This document shows, in pieces, positions 27,225 through 36,983 of a stretch of DNA of 38,529 bases. The first letter of the stretch is position 1; each line of letters starts with the position of its first letter. A model generated the notes under the pieces. It saw only the letters and a program-made list of their open reading frames with translations. It made no database searches and was not told the origin of the DNA. This stretch comes from Syntrophomonadaceae bacterium. GTDB lineage: Bacteria; Bacillota; Dethiobacteria; DTU022; UBA8154. The stretch is taken from positions 1 to 38,529 of the forward strand of contig SLJK01000080.1 in the NCBI GenBank assembly GCA_007135125.1, written 5' to 3'. A program made the position numbers and the translations under genes.

Positions 27225-29180
27225 TTACATTTCTTCCGAAGGCTTCCGATGAATTTCGCCTTTATCCTTCCTGAAACCTACTTTTACCCTCTTTTTCTCT
27301 TCCCGGGCTTTTTCTTCTTTTTTTTCATCAAACTTCTCATTTTCAGCCCGGGCCCTGCTCTCTTGCTCCAACTCTTCCAGATCTATTCCTTCCATCAAGG
27401 CTTCTACTTCTATGGCGTCAAGGCTTTCTTTTTCCAACAAGGCACCGGCAATAAGTTCAAGCTTCTCCATATTATTATTTATCAACTCTTCAGCTTTATG
27501 GTAACAGCGGTCAATAGTACTACGAATTTCCTTATCAATGGCTTTAGCTATCTCTTCACTAAAGTCCCTATCCCTTCCCAGATCGCGACCCAAAAAGACC
27601 TGGGACTGTTTTCTTCCCAGAGTTATGGGTCCAAGTTCATCGCTCATACCATATTCCATAATCATCTGCCGTACAGTTGAAGTGGATCGCTCCAGATCAT
27701 TCTGAGCACCCGTACTGATCTCGTTTAAAACGGCCTGCTCAGCAACCCTGCCCGCCAAAAGGGCGCTGATCCGTTCCAGAAGTTCTGTGCGAGTCATATA
27801 ATAACGATCTTCTTCGGGCAGCATGAGCGTATACCCGCCGGCTTTGCCCCGTGGGATGATAGAGACTTTATGCACCGGATCCGTATGAGGCAAAAGATAC
27901 CCTACCAGGGCGTGCCCGGCCTCATGGTAGGCCACAATCTTTTTCTCGAATTCACTGATAACCCTGCTTTTTTTCTCAGTTCCGGCAATAACCCGGTCTA
28001 CAGCATCCTCCATCTCCTGCATGCCAATATTTTTCTTGTCCCTGCGAGCAGATAATAGAGCCGCTTCATTCACCAGGTTTTCCAGATCAGCCCCGGTAAA
28101 CCCAGGGGTTCTCCTGGCCATCACCTTTAGATCAACGCTTTCAGCAAGAGGTTTGTTTCGCACGTGAACCTGCAAAATTTCTGCTCTTCCCTTAACATCC
28201 GGGTAATTAACAGTAATCTGCCGGTCAAAACGGCCCGGCCGCAAAAGGGCCGGATCAAGGATATCCGGCCTGTTAGTAGCTGCCAGGATAATAATCCCCT
28301 CATTGACCGCGAACCCATCCATTTCTACCAAAAGCTGGTTAAGGGTCTGTTCTCTTTCATCATGGCCGCCTCCCAAACCAGCACCCCGCTGACGCCCGAC
28401 AGCATCGATTTCATCCACAAAAACGATACAGGGAGAGTTCTTTTTGGCGTTCTCAAAAAGGTCCCGCACACGAGAAGCCCCCACACCCACAAACATCTCC
28501 ACAAAGTCCGAACCGCTGATGCTAAAAAAGGGAACTCCCGCCTCACCGGCCACAGCCCTTCCCAAAAGAGTTTTTCCCGTTCCGGGAGGACCTACCAGAA
28601 GCACACCTTTGGGTATACGGGCACCCAGTGATATAAACTTTTTAGGGTCTTTCAAAAACTCGACGATTTCTTGCAGCTCGCCCTTCTCTTCATCAGCACC
28701 GGCCACCTGGTCGAAAGTAACCTTTTTGCGCTCACCATCATGCAGCTTGGCTTTGCTCTTCCCAAAGTTCATAACCTTGTTTCCTCCACCCTGACTCTGC
28801 TGCATAAAGAAAAAGAAAATACCAATGATCAGGATAAAAGGAATCATATAGGTGAGCAAGGTTGACCACCACGGCGGCTGGGGCTCCGGGCGGGATTCAT
28901 AAGGAATATTGTTATCGGAGAGCAAGTTCATCAAGGCCTCCGGAGCAAGAGTATGAGTTTCCAGCCTTACTCCATCCTCCAACATAGCTGAAACATCATT
29001 GCCCTCGATCTCAACTTCGACAATCTCGCCGCTCTCAATATAATTGACAAATTCGGGATAATAGCGAACATCTCGAACTTCTTCTTGAGGTCGGCTAAAA
29101 GTTTGTATAAGAGCCACGGCAATCATAAATACCAAAAGGTAAAAGGTTGCCTGGCGTAAAAAACGGCTATTCAAGTGCAA
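27225..29180 (-). CDS. ftsH: ATP-dependent zinc metalloprotease FtsH
   Basis: [62 protein letters not shown] start. Confidence 0.98.
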   Translation of the reverse strand: MHLNSRFLRQATFYLLVFMIAVALIQTFSRPQEEVRDVRYYPEFVNYIESGEIVEVEIEGNDVSAMLEDGVRLETHTLAPEALMNLLSDNNIPYESRPEPQPPWWSTLLTYMIPFILIIGIFFFFMQQSQGGGNKVMNFGKSKAKLHDGERKKVTFDQVAGADEEKGELQEIVEFLKDPKKFISLGARIPKGVLLVGPPGTGKTLLGRAVAGEAGVPFFSISGSDFVEMFVGVGASRVRDLFENAKKNSPCIVFVDEIDAVGRQRGAGLGGGHDEREQTLNQLLVEMDGFAVNEGIIILAATNRPDILDPALLRPGRFDRQITVNYPDVKGRAEILQVHVRNKPLAESVDLKVMARRTPGFTGADLENLVNEAALLSARRDKKNIGMQEMEDAVDRVIAGTEKKSRVISEFEKKIVAYHEAGHALVGYLLPHTDPVHKVSIIPRGKAGGYTLMLPEEDRYYMTRTELLERISALLAGRVAEQAVLNEISTGAQNDLERSTSTVRQMIMEYGMSDELGPITLGRKQSQVFLGRDLGRDRDFSEEIAKAIDKEIRSTIDRCYHKAEELINNNMEKLELIAGALLEKESLDAIEVEALMEGIDLEELEQESRARAENEKFDEKKEEKAREEKKRVKVGFRKDKGEIHRKPSEEM

Positions 29181-29222
29181 AAACCTCCTTTTCCTACCAG
29201 CTGTTAAATTGTATCATACAAA

Positions 29223-29753
29223 TTACCCAAACTCAAGCAAAACACAAACGTCAGGCAGATTGCGGAAATTTTCCTTAAAATCAAGACCATATCCCACTAC
29301 AAACTCGTCAGGAATACAGAAACCGCGGTAATCCGCTTCGATTTCCACCGTGCGTCGCTCGGGTTTATCCAATAAAGCTACAATTTTCAAGGAAGCAGGC
29401 CTTCTGGAAAGGAGGTTTTCGCGCAGATAATCCAGCGTTAAACCTGTATCAATTATATCTTCTACGATAATAACATGGCGATCTTCTATACTATATTCCA
29501 AGTCTTTCAAAATTCGCACCACCCCGGAAGAAGTAGTAGAGTTACCATAGCTGGAAACTGCCATAAAGTCCACTTCCAAATTTATATCCATATGCCTGAT
29601 CAGGTCACAAAGAAAAACTGCAGCCCCTTTCAGGACACAGACAAAGAGTGGATTTTTCCCGCTATAATCCCTGGATAACATCTGGGCCAGTTCTTTAACC
29701 TTGGCCTCAATTTCGGCTTTCGTTAATAAAACCTTCACCTTCTGTATATCCAT
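29223..29753 (-). CDS. hpt: Hypoxanthine phosphoribosyltransferase
   Basis: VLKGAAVFLCDLIRHM, VIIVEDIIDTGLTLDYLRENL, FVVGYGLDFKENFRNLPDV. Confidence 0.96.
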   Translation of the reverse strand: MDIQKVKVLLTKAEIEAKVKELAQMLSRDYSGKNPLFVCVLKGAAVFLCDLIRHMDINLEVDFMAVSSYGNSTTSSGVVRILKDLEYSIEDRHVIIVEDIIDTGLTLDYLRENLLSRRPASLKIVALLDKPERRTVEIEADYRGFCIPDEFVVGYGLDFKENFRNLPDVCVLLEFG

Positions 29754-31275
29754 CCTCCATGTCCTCCATCTCGGGAATAATTTTTAAAACCAGGACCTTG
29801 CGGGTTCCTTCCGTTATCCTGCAGTGATGGGAAATCTGCTTCCCCACCACCCAAACAATCTCTTTTCCGGCCACCACCAGGGGTATCCGCTCTCGCTCCT
29901 CCAGCGGTACTTTTTGTTCAATGAAGTATTTTTTTAGCTTCTTACTGCCAGGTGCTCCCAGTGGATAAAAGCTGTCCCCGGGTTGACGGTTCCTTATCGT
30001 CAGCTGCAGTTCTTGCTCATCCCCCGGGGTGTGCCCTTTATCTTGCCGCCCAGGCTTTGCCATTTCCAGGAGTATATGGTAATCCAGGTATGCTTCTTTT
30101 TTTTCGTCAGGAGGCCAGGCCAGTTCACCGGGAAAAACAAACCATGCATGCAGCATAACCCCTTCTTTTCCAATTTCTTGCGCACCGGGCACTTCAAGGG
30201 TTACAGGAGATAACGCCTCGGCAGTCGGAAATTCTTCCAGGGAAAACAGCAGTCTATCATAACTCCTGTAGACTTTTATACCGTGGGAAAAATAAAGCCT
30301 TCCATGAGGGGAGTTACCCAAGCACAGGTCCAGCACCGCTCTAATTTGTTTGAAACCTATCTCCCTGGGCACCCTTCCCAAGAGCTTGCGGACAGCTGCC
30401 CTCAATATCCGGTTCTGCACAGCTTCGTGTTCTTGTAAAAGTTTTTCCCTGTTTAATACAAGGAAATAAGGTTTCTTTTCCAAAAGGAGTTTTAAAAAAC
30501 GCTGCTCCGCAAATTCCTCCAAAAAATTATTATCCAGGGACAGCAACCCCGCCAACCTGGCTAACCCTTCACGCAATCTTGGATTATAGTCTTTTTCCAG
30601 GAGCGGCAGTAATTCCAGGCGCAGCTTATTACGATGAAAACGATTCTCTATATTGGTTTCATCTTCCCGCGGGCTGATGCCTTTTTCCAGGCAGCAGGCA
30701 GAGATCTCATACCTGCTGGTTTCAAGCAAGGGCCTTATAAGAAAAAGGCCCTCCCCCAAGCTTCGCTTAAACTTCATTCCTGTTAAACCGTCCAATCCTG
30801 TTCCCCGCAAAAAGTTTAGCAAAACAGTTTCAGCCTGATCGTCACGATTATGGCCGACAGCAATACTGGCAGCGCCACTCCTGCGTGCCAACTGTACCAA
30901 AAACCTGTAGCGCAAGCGCCGGGCAGCATCTTCCGGCGAAAGCCTCCACTGCTTGCGGAAAAGTTCTGCATCAACTTCACCTACTGTACAGGACAGCCCT
31001 AAACTTGCTGCTTCCTTTCTTACAAACTCTGCATCTTCCTGTGCCACAGCTCCTCTTAAGCCGTGGTTTAAATGGGCTACATGAAGAGAAAAGGGGAGTT
31101 CTTTTTCCCCCTTCAAGTCATTTAAAAGATGCAGCAGAGAAAGGGAATCAGTGCCCCCCGAGACAGCTACAATAACCAGATCTCCAATCTCAACCAGTTT
31201 TTCTCGCCAAATAATCTTTTTTACAACATCCACTAAAGCAGGCATTCTGCCTGAACCTGCCTCTCTAAAATCCAT
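29707..31275 (-). CDS. tilS: tRNA(Ile)-lysidine synthase (start possibly GTG at 31233)
   Basis: VIVAVSGGTDSLSLLHLL PP-loop, VAHLNHGLRG, AVGHNRDDQAETVLLNFLRGTGLDGLTGM; C-terminal domain present. Confidence 0.95.
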   Translation of the reverse strand: MDFREAGSGRMPALVDVVKKIIWREKLVEIGDLVIVAVSGGTDSLSLLHLLNDLKGEKELPFSLHVAHLNHGLRGAVAQEDAEFVRKEAASLGLSCTVGEVDAELFRKQWRLSPEDAARRLRYRFLVQLARRSGAASIAVGHNRDDQAETVLLNFLRGTGLDGLTGMKFKRSLGEGLFLIRPLLETSRYEISACCLEKGISPREDETNIENRFHRNKLRLELLPLLEKDYNPRLREGLARLAGLLSLDNNFLEEFAEQRFLKLLLEKKPYFLVLNREKLLQEHEAVQNRILRAAVRKLLGRVPREIGFKQIRAVLDLCLGNSPHGRLYFSHGIKVYRSYDRLLFSLEEFPTAEALSPVTLEVPGAQEIGKEGVMLHAWFVFPGELAWPPDEKKEAYLDYHILLEMAKPGRQDKGHTPGDEQELQLTIRNRQPGDSFYPLGAPGSKKLKKYFIEQKVPLEERERIPLVVAGKEIVWVVGKQISHHCRITEGTRKVLVLKIIPEMEDMEDGYTEGEGFINESRN

Positions 31276-31347
31276 TATGTTTGTATTTTTTCGCTAACGT
31301 CCTTCAAATTCCTTCCCCCGGGAGCAATCTTTTCGTTCCAGCAGTTT

Positions 31348-32391
31348 TCAGGACAGCTTTTCCAACAGTCCCAGCAACAGCCCTTCCTCGGAAACAAGCA
31401 ATTGCTCCTTACCCAAAAAATCCATAACAGCCACCAGGGAAGATGTTCCTGCTGCAATTATGTCGGCTCGCAGTGGTGCAAAAGGAAGTAAAGCTCTTTT
31501 TTCTGCAAGGCTGCTGCTGTAAAAAATCTTCTCCCACCGCTCTGCTTCTACCTTCTCCAGCACATAACCGTGAACTGCCTCAGGAGAATACACCTGTAAT
31601 TGTTGCGCTACGGCAGCCAAAGTGGTCACCGTTCCCCCAACGGCCACAAGTTCCCTTTCCTGCCAGAAAGGCCTGAAAGTATTAACACAGCTCATCATCT
31701 CTTTCAAATACTCTTTTACCTGAACTTTAATTTGTGCTGGAGCTTCCCGGGAATCCTCTGCCGCACGTCTGGTAAAGTTAGACAGTGGGGCATTAAACTT
31801 TTCATGTAATCTAACAGCCCCGAAGGGAAAACTTTGATACATAAATTTTTCCTTCTCCAACCAGGCAAGTTCCGTGCTCCTCCCGCCAAGATCCAACACT
31901 ATCCACTGCTCCAGGTTTAAGGGATCCACCTCTATCTTTGAGAAAGCTGCTCTCCGGGAAACTGCGCCGGCTTTCCCCTCACCGGAGCCGGCTGCTAAAA
32001 AAAACATCTTCAACCCCTGCAGGGCTCCCTTAAAGCTCCAATAAGCCTCCTCTTCAGGGCTCAATAATTGCACCGGGAAAGGAGAGCTTTTGGCCATTTC
32101 TGTCAGAAAACTATCCCCGTCCCGGGCTTCTCTTACCGCACTGGTAGAAACTACCAGTGCGTCCTCAACCCTCTCTGCCAGGAGTATTTTTTGGAAAGCA
32201 CTGAATGCCTCCAATGTACGCTTCCTGGCCAGGAGATGAAGCTCTTTGCCCGGGGATAGACCTTCGCCCAACCTGGTTTCCACAAGCTCTCTTCTTATAA
32301 CCTGCAGCTTATCCTCCAGGCTCCGGGCTATAAGCAGGCGGAGGGAATTGCTGCCCACATCTATAACGCCCACTTTTTTCTTCATTAGCAC
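31348..32391 (-). CDS. Ppx/GppA family exopolyphosphatase
   Basis: KVGVIDVGSNSLRLLIA, STSAVREARDGDSFL, WIVLDLGGRSTEL, VAVGGTVTTLAAV. Confidence 0.93.
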   Translation of the reverse strand: MLMKKKVGVIDVGSNSLRLLIARSLEDKLQVIRRELVETRLGEGLSPGKELHLLARKRTLEAFSAFQKILLAERVEDALVVSTSAVREARDGDSFLTEMAKSSPFPVQLLSPEEEAYWSFKGALQGLKMFFLAAGSGEGKAGAVSRRAAFSKIEVDPLNLEQWIVLDLGGRSTELAWLEKEKFMYQSFPFGAVRLHEKFNAPLSNFTRRAAEDSREAPAQIKVQVKEYLKEMMSCVNTFRPFWQERELVAVGGTVTTLAAVAQQLQVYSPEAVHGYVLEKVEAERWEKIFYSSSLAEKRALLPFAPLRADIIAAGTSSLVAVMDFLGKEQLLVSEEGLLLGLLEKLS

Positions 32392-32469
32392 AACAACTCC
32401 TACCGCAAAATAAAAAAGTTATCCGGTCATGAAACGACTAGCTGCTTTCAAAACAACTTTCTAAAACAG

Positions 32470-32494
32470 TATAGGCACCTGCAAGGTGCCTATA
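32470..32494 (-). terminator. Hairpin in the S1-ppx gap, possible weak terminator
   Basis: Perfect 11-bp inverted repeat TATAGGCACCT-gca-AGGTGCCTATA; short TTTT downstream on the reverse strand. Confidence 0.5.
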
Positions 32495-32561
32495 CATAAA
32501 GCTTTAATATATCTTATCCGGTTAACCTGAACGGAGATTAAAAATATCATAAAGGCCTTTC

Positions 32562-32972
32562 TCAATCAAAGCCACGGGAAAAACTACTGCCTCCCCCTCT
32601 TTTTGATTCCGTATTTTTTTTCAAATCCTGTTGCTTTTCATCGCTGTCTTTTAAAAACTTGGAAACCTTGTCCTCAAAAGATGTTTTTGAAGGCATACTG
32701 CCTTTTTTGCGAGGAGCACTGCTGCCGGTTGAATCGCTCTGTGCCCGCTTGATTGAAAGACCGATTTTACCATCATCGTTAACATTTAAAACCTTAACTT
32801 TTACCTTGTCCTTTTTTTGCAAATGCTCGTTAATGTCTTTTACGTAGCTATCCGCTACCTCTGAGATATGGACTAGGCCGGTTTCCCCACTGGGTAACAA
32901 AACAAAAGCCCCGAAGTTTGTTATTCCAGTAACCACTCCCTCCACTATGCTTCCTACTTTAAGCGACACCAT
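32562..32972 (-). CDS. S1 RNA-binding domain protein (YabR/GSP13-like)
   Basis: GSIVEGVVTGITNFGAFVLLPSGETGLVHISEVADSYVKDINEHLQKKDKVKVKVLNVNDDGKIGLSIK. Confidence 0.93.
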   Translation of the reverse strand: MVSLKVGSIVEGVVTGITNFGAFVLLPSGETGLVHISEVADSYVKDINEHLQKKDKVKVKVLNVNDDGKIGLSIKRAQSDSTGSSAPRKKGSMPSKTSFEDKVSKFLKDSDEKQQDLKKNTESKRGGGSSFSRGFD

Positions 32973-33063
32973 CTTAGCAAAACGTCCTCCTTCTACATAA
33001 TAGACTATCTAACAAAAAATTATAGCTTCTTTTTAGAGATTGTCAAGGCCGGGTTAAAACAAT

Positions 33064-33372
33064 CTATTCCCCCACCTGGAAAATTATTTCTCCAGGCCGT
33101 ACCATCCCCAGGTTGCGACGAGCCTCAATTTCAATATATTCCTCTTCCTGCAGCAGCTGCGCTTCTTGCTGTAGAGACCTGTTTTGTTCTTCTAACTCCT
33201 CTGCCTCCTCCGCCAGCTCTTTAAGCTCGCTCTGGGCTTGCCAGTAGGTAATAGCCTGTCCCAGGTAGAGAAAAAACGCAACTCCCATGAAAGATGCAAT
33301 AATTACTACCCAAAATTTACTGGAAAAACTTTTTTTAGAACGGCCGGGATATTTTACAACCTTGCCACCCAA
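33064..33372 (-). CDS. divIC: Septum formation initiator family protein (DivIC/FtsB)
   Basis: Single N-terminal TM segment, coiled coil, EYIEIEARRNLGMVRPGEIIFQV. Confidence 0.88.
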   Translation of the reverse strand: MGGKVVKYPGRSKKSFSSKFWVVIIASFMGVAFFLYLGQAITYWQAQSELKELAEEAEELEEQNRSLQQEAQLLQEEEYIEIEARRNLGMVRPGEIIFQVGE

Positions 33373-33559
33373 ATCAATCGACCTTCCCTCTTGTATTTCT
33401 ATTTATATCATTTCTTTTCATTAAAATACCATTCTACCTTATTCAAAAAAATCCTTCTTTACCTCATATTTTTTGTAACGTTTTCAGCGTTTTCACAAAA
33501 AAAAGAAAAAAACAAAACCTTTAAATCTACCTTTGCACCTTATTCAATACATATAATCC

Positions 33560-35068
33560 TCAGCTATCTTTTTCATCCTGAAAACTTCCTTTCCCCTCTT
33601 TTTCACATTCCTTTGCCTCCTTCCACCACCGGTCCAGTTCATCCAGGGTAAAGGCTGCATAATCTTTGCCACTGCCCTGCACCTGTTTTTCAATATAGCG
33701 GAAGCGCCTGCGAAATTTTTCTACCGTATTCTCCAGGGCTGACTCTGAGTCGACGCCCAGAAAACGGGCTACATTGACCAATGAGAAAAACAGGTCACCC
33801 AACTCCTCTTCTACCTTTCCCCGATTCCCGGAAAGGAAAGCCGCGTGTAACTCTTCCAATTCCTCCGGAACCTTTTGCAGTGCACCCTCAATCTCCGGCC
33901 AGTCGAACCCCAGGTCCGCTGCCTTCTTCTGTATCTTTTGGGCTTTCATCAACGCGGGAAATTCATCCGGCACTTCCAGGTGCGGCCTGCTTCCTTTACC
34001 CTTTTCTTTACTTTTTATTTCCTGCCACCTGCGGCTCACCTCTCCCGGAGTACCGGCACTCTCTTGCTGAAAAACATGAGGGTGACGGCGGTAAATCTTT
34101 GCAGTTATACCATCTATTACCTGCCACAAAGAAAAATCATTTCTTTCTACAGCCAGTTGACTATGAAAAACTATCTGTAAAAGCAGATCGCCCAATTCTT
34201 CGCACAGCTCCTGCGGATTTCCTTCATTAATGGCTGACAACACTTCGTAAGTCTCTTCCAGCAGGTAGGGCCTCAAAGAAAAGTGATCCTGCTGCCTATC
34301 CCATGGACATCCACCAGGAGAGCGCAATTCCTCCATCATATGCAGCATATCTCCCAACAGGTAACCCCTGGAAGGAGGAACCCGTAAAAAACACCAGCCG
34401 TGCGGCACTTTCTCAATGCTCTCCAAACTACCTAAAGCACACTGGTAGGGTTTTCCCAAACATCCCTCTTCTTGAAAAAAAAGCAGGTGAACTTTATGCT
34501 CCGCCGGGAAAAAACGCAGAAGCCTCTTTACAAGAGGAGCCAGCATAAAACCTCCCCAGATATGTCCTATCAGCAGTTCTCCTGGAGAAGGCTGCCGCAG
34601 CATCTCCAGGGAAGCTGCATCCAAAAGAATTGTCCCCCTGCTCAGGTCTGCCTGAATTTCCTTTCCCGCTAAACAATCCATGACGGGACCCCACAGGTCT
34701 TCGCCAGCCATGATCTCCACCTGGAAACCTGCACTGCTAAGAGCCATACTCCGGATATGTTTAAGCAGGCTCATACCTGGCCAGGGACGACCGGGAAGCA
34801 ATAATAGAGCAGATCCCGTTTCCTTTAGGAATTCTGGAATGATCCCGGCCACTTCTTTTTCCTGCTCCCACAGCGATTTATTTGCCTTTTGGGCCTGAAA
34901 TTCTTCCAGATTAGAAATTTCCCACCCTCTTTCTCGCAAATAATCCTTCAACATTTTGGTGGCACCGTAAAGGAGACAGTGCCTGACTGCAGAAAAACGT
35001 TCTTGTTCTAATACCTGCAGGGAAGGCCTGTCCCCCCTGCCCATTCCCACGATATAAAGTTCACACAC
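33560..35068 (-). CDS. mazG: MazG family nucleotide pyrophosphohydrolase with divergent N-terminal methylase-like domain (YabN-like)
   Basis: LRSPGGCPWDRQQDHFSLRPYLLEETYEVLSAI, ELGDLLLQIVFHSQLA; N-terminal LYIVGMGRGDRPSL. Confidence 0.93.
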   Translation of the reverse strand: MCELYIVGMGRGDRPSLQVLEQERFSAVRHCLLYGATKMLKDYLRERGWEISNLEEFQAQKANKSLWEQEKEVAGIIPEFLKETGSALLLLPGRPWPGMSLLKHIRSMALSSAGFQVEIMAGEDLWGPVMDCLAGKEIQADLSRGTILLDAASLEMLRQPSPGELLIGHIWGGFMLAPLVKRLLRFFPAEHKVHLLFFQEEGCLGKPYQCALGSLESIEKVPHGWCFLRVPPSRGYLLGDMLHMMEELRSPGGCPWDRQQDHFSLRPYLLEETYEVLSAINEGNPQELCEELGDLLLQIVFHSQLAVERNDFSLWQVIDGITAKIYRRHPHVFQQESAGTPGEVSRRWQEIKSKEKGKGSRPHLEVPDEFPALMKAQKIQKKAADLGFDWPEIEGALQKVPEELEELHAAFLSGNRGKVEEELGDLFFSLVNVARFLGVDSESALENTVEKFRRRFRYIEKQVQGSGKDYAAFTLDELDRWWKEAKECEKEGKGSFQDEKDS

Positions 35069-35070
35069 TA

Positions 35071-36726
35071 CTATCTACCTCCCATCAACCCAAGACGATG
35101 TGCCAGCCTGATCAACATGGGGCCCAACCGCGGGATGGCCCGCAAATCTTCCTGACGAACACCGCCAATAAGAAAAAGCACCACCACGTACACCGCTGCG
35201 GATATGGTGATAGAAGAAAAAAGGGCTAACCCCTGGGCCATTCTTTCTGATAGCAAAACCGTCACAAATGACAGCACCGTGCGGTAGATTAACACCGCAC
35301 TCCCACACATTAAAATAGAGGCGCCCAGAGGTTTTAAAACCATTTCCCCAAACTGCAGGCGACAGCCGGTTAAAATGCTTACCCTTCTTACGTTCAACAG
35401 GGAAGCTACCATAAAACCAATAACGGTAGAAAAAGCTGCGCCGCCGATATTGAACTGTGGTTCGGCTGTGAGAAACCAGCTCAACAGTAGTTTTACGGCG
35501 GCACCAAGCAGCATATTTTTTACAGGATCCAGGGGGCGGCCCAACCCCTGCAAAATTCCGGAAGTTGAGGTGTAAAGAGCAAGAAAAATAACACCGAAGG
35601 CCAGTATGGAAAGTGGGTAAGCAGCAGACAGGTTATCAAAAAGCACTACGGTAGTAGGTTCCGCCAGTACAAAAAGCCCCGCAGAAGCAGGGATGCTGAA
35701 AAACAGGGTGACCCGCAGTGCCACCTCTGTCCTTCCCCGGATAAGGGCACTGTTTTGCAGCGCATGAGCTTCCGATATGGCCGGGACCAGGCTCATAGCC
35801 AGGGCAATAACAAGAATAACGGGAAACTGGATAATTGAATTTGCCATGCCGGTCAGCTGGCCGTATAAAGCGGTCGCATTCTCAGTAGTGAAACCAGCCT
35901 CGGCCAGGCGAAGGGGAACCACGCTGAGATCCAAAAGGTTAATAAGGGGGATAACCAGGCTGCCCAGGGTAATAGGAAGGGAAAGGGCAAGAATGCGATA
36001 AATCACCTGCAAAAAACTAAAAGACCTCTCCAAAGACTGTTCCATTATTTTGCGGCGGAAATCCTTCCTGGAACGCAAATAAATAAATACCAACAACAGG
36101 AGGCCCATTATAGCGCCGGCCACTGCACCAAAAGCAGCGCCGGCGGCTGCATACTCCAGGCTAACCGGAATTAATATGAGGACCAAAAAAACCACCACGC
36201 CGATGCGGCTCATCTGCTCCACCAACTGGGATAGGGCAGTAGGCATCATGTTTTGTTGTCCCTGGAAAAATCCGCGCAGCGCTGACATAATAGCCACCAG
36301 GAAAATGGCAGGAGAAATACTTACCAGGGAGTAATAGGCACGGGGATCCTTGGCAATGTTTTCTACCAAAAAATTGGCTCCCAAAAACATGAGGAGTGAA
36401 AAAATCGCCCCCAAAAATGCCAGAATGAAAAAAGAGGTCCGAAAAACGCGGTAAGCACCGTTATAATCTCCTTCAGCAATATTTTCTGCCACCAGCTTGG
36501 AAACAGCAATGGGAATTCCTGCCGTAGAAATAGCCAACAAAGTTGTGTAAATGGGATAAGCCATCTGGTAAAGGCCGATTCCTTCGTCACCCATAATCGC
36601 TGCCAGAAAGACTCGCAAACCTGCACCCAGGAAGCGCGATAACAATCCGGCAGTACCCAAAATTAAGGCACCCTTAACAAAAGAAGAACCTCTGTACAAA
36701 AGACCTTCGGCCTCCTCTTTAAACAA
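35071..36726 (-). CDS. spoVB: SpoVB/MurJ-like polysaccharide flippase (MATE/MOP superfamily)
   Basis: 12-14 TM ORF, FVKGALILGTAGLLSRFLGAGLRVFLAAIMGDEGIGLYQMAYPIY; adjacent to mazG as in the canonical block. Likely start TTG near 36699 (11 nt from GAGGAGG). Confidence 0.9.
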   Translation of the reverse strand: MFKEEAEGLLYRGSSFVKGALILGTAGLLSRFLGAGLRVFLAAIMGDEGIGLYQMAYPIYTTLLAISTAGIPIAVSKLVAENIAEGDYNGAYRVFRTSFFILAFLGAIFSLLMFLGANFLVENIAKDPRAYYSLVSISPAIFLVAIMSALRGFFQGQQNMMPTALSQLVEQMSRIGVVVFLVLILIPVSLEYAAAGAAFGAVAGAIMGLLLLVFIYLRSRKDFRRKIMEQSLERSFSFLQVIYRILALSLPITLGSLVIPLINLLDLSVVPLRLAEAGFTTENATALYGQLTGMANSIIQFPVILVIALAMSLVPAISEAHALQNSALIRGRTEVALRVTLFFSIPASAGLFVLAEPTTVVLFDNLSAAYPLSILAFGVIFLALYTSTSGILQGLGRPLDPVKNMLLGAAVKLLLSWFLTAEPQFNIGGAAFSTVIGFMVASLLNVRRVSILTGCRLQFGEMVLKPLGASILMCGSAVLIYRTVLSFVTVLLSERMAQGLALFSSITISAAVYVVVLFLIGGVRQEDLRAIPRLGPMLIRLAHRLGLMGGR

Positions 36727-36983
36727 TTCATGCTTAATTTGCTTTCTTTTCCACTATCACATTATAGCACAGCAACCCTATAAATAAAGCAGTAACCGCA
36801 GAATCGTTGACACTTTTTTCGTAAAAAGTCATCTGAAACATTAAACAGCAAAATATTCTATTTTTATAGAAACTAAATAAACATTTTGTTTTGGTTTATA
36901 CGTTCAGAGCAGGAAACTGCATAAATAATACCGAATTTCTTTGATTGACAGCATGATCCTCTGAGAATGGAGTGAAAGCAGCT

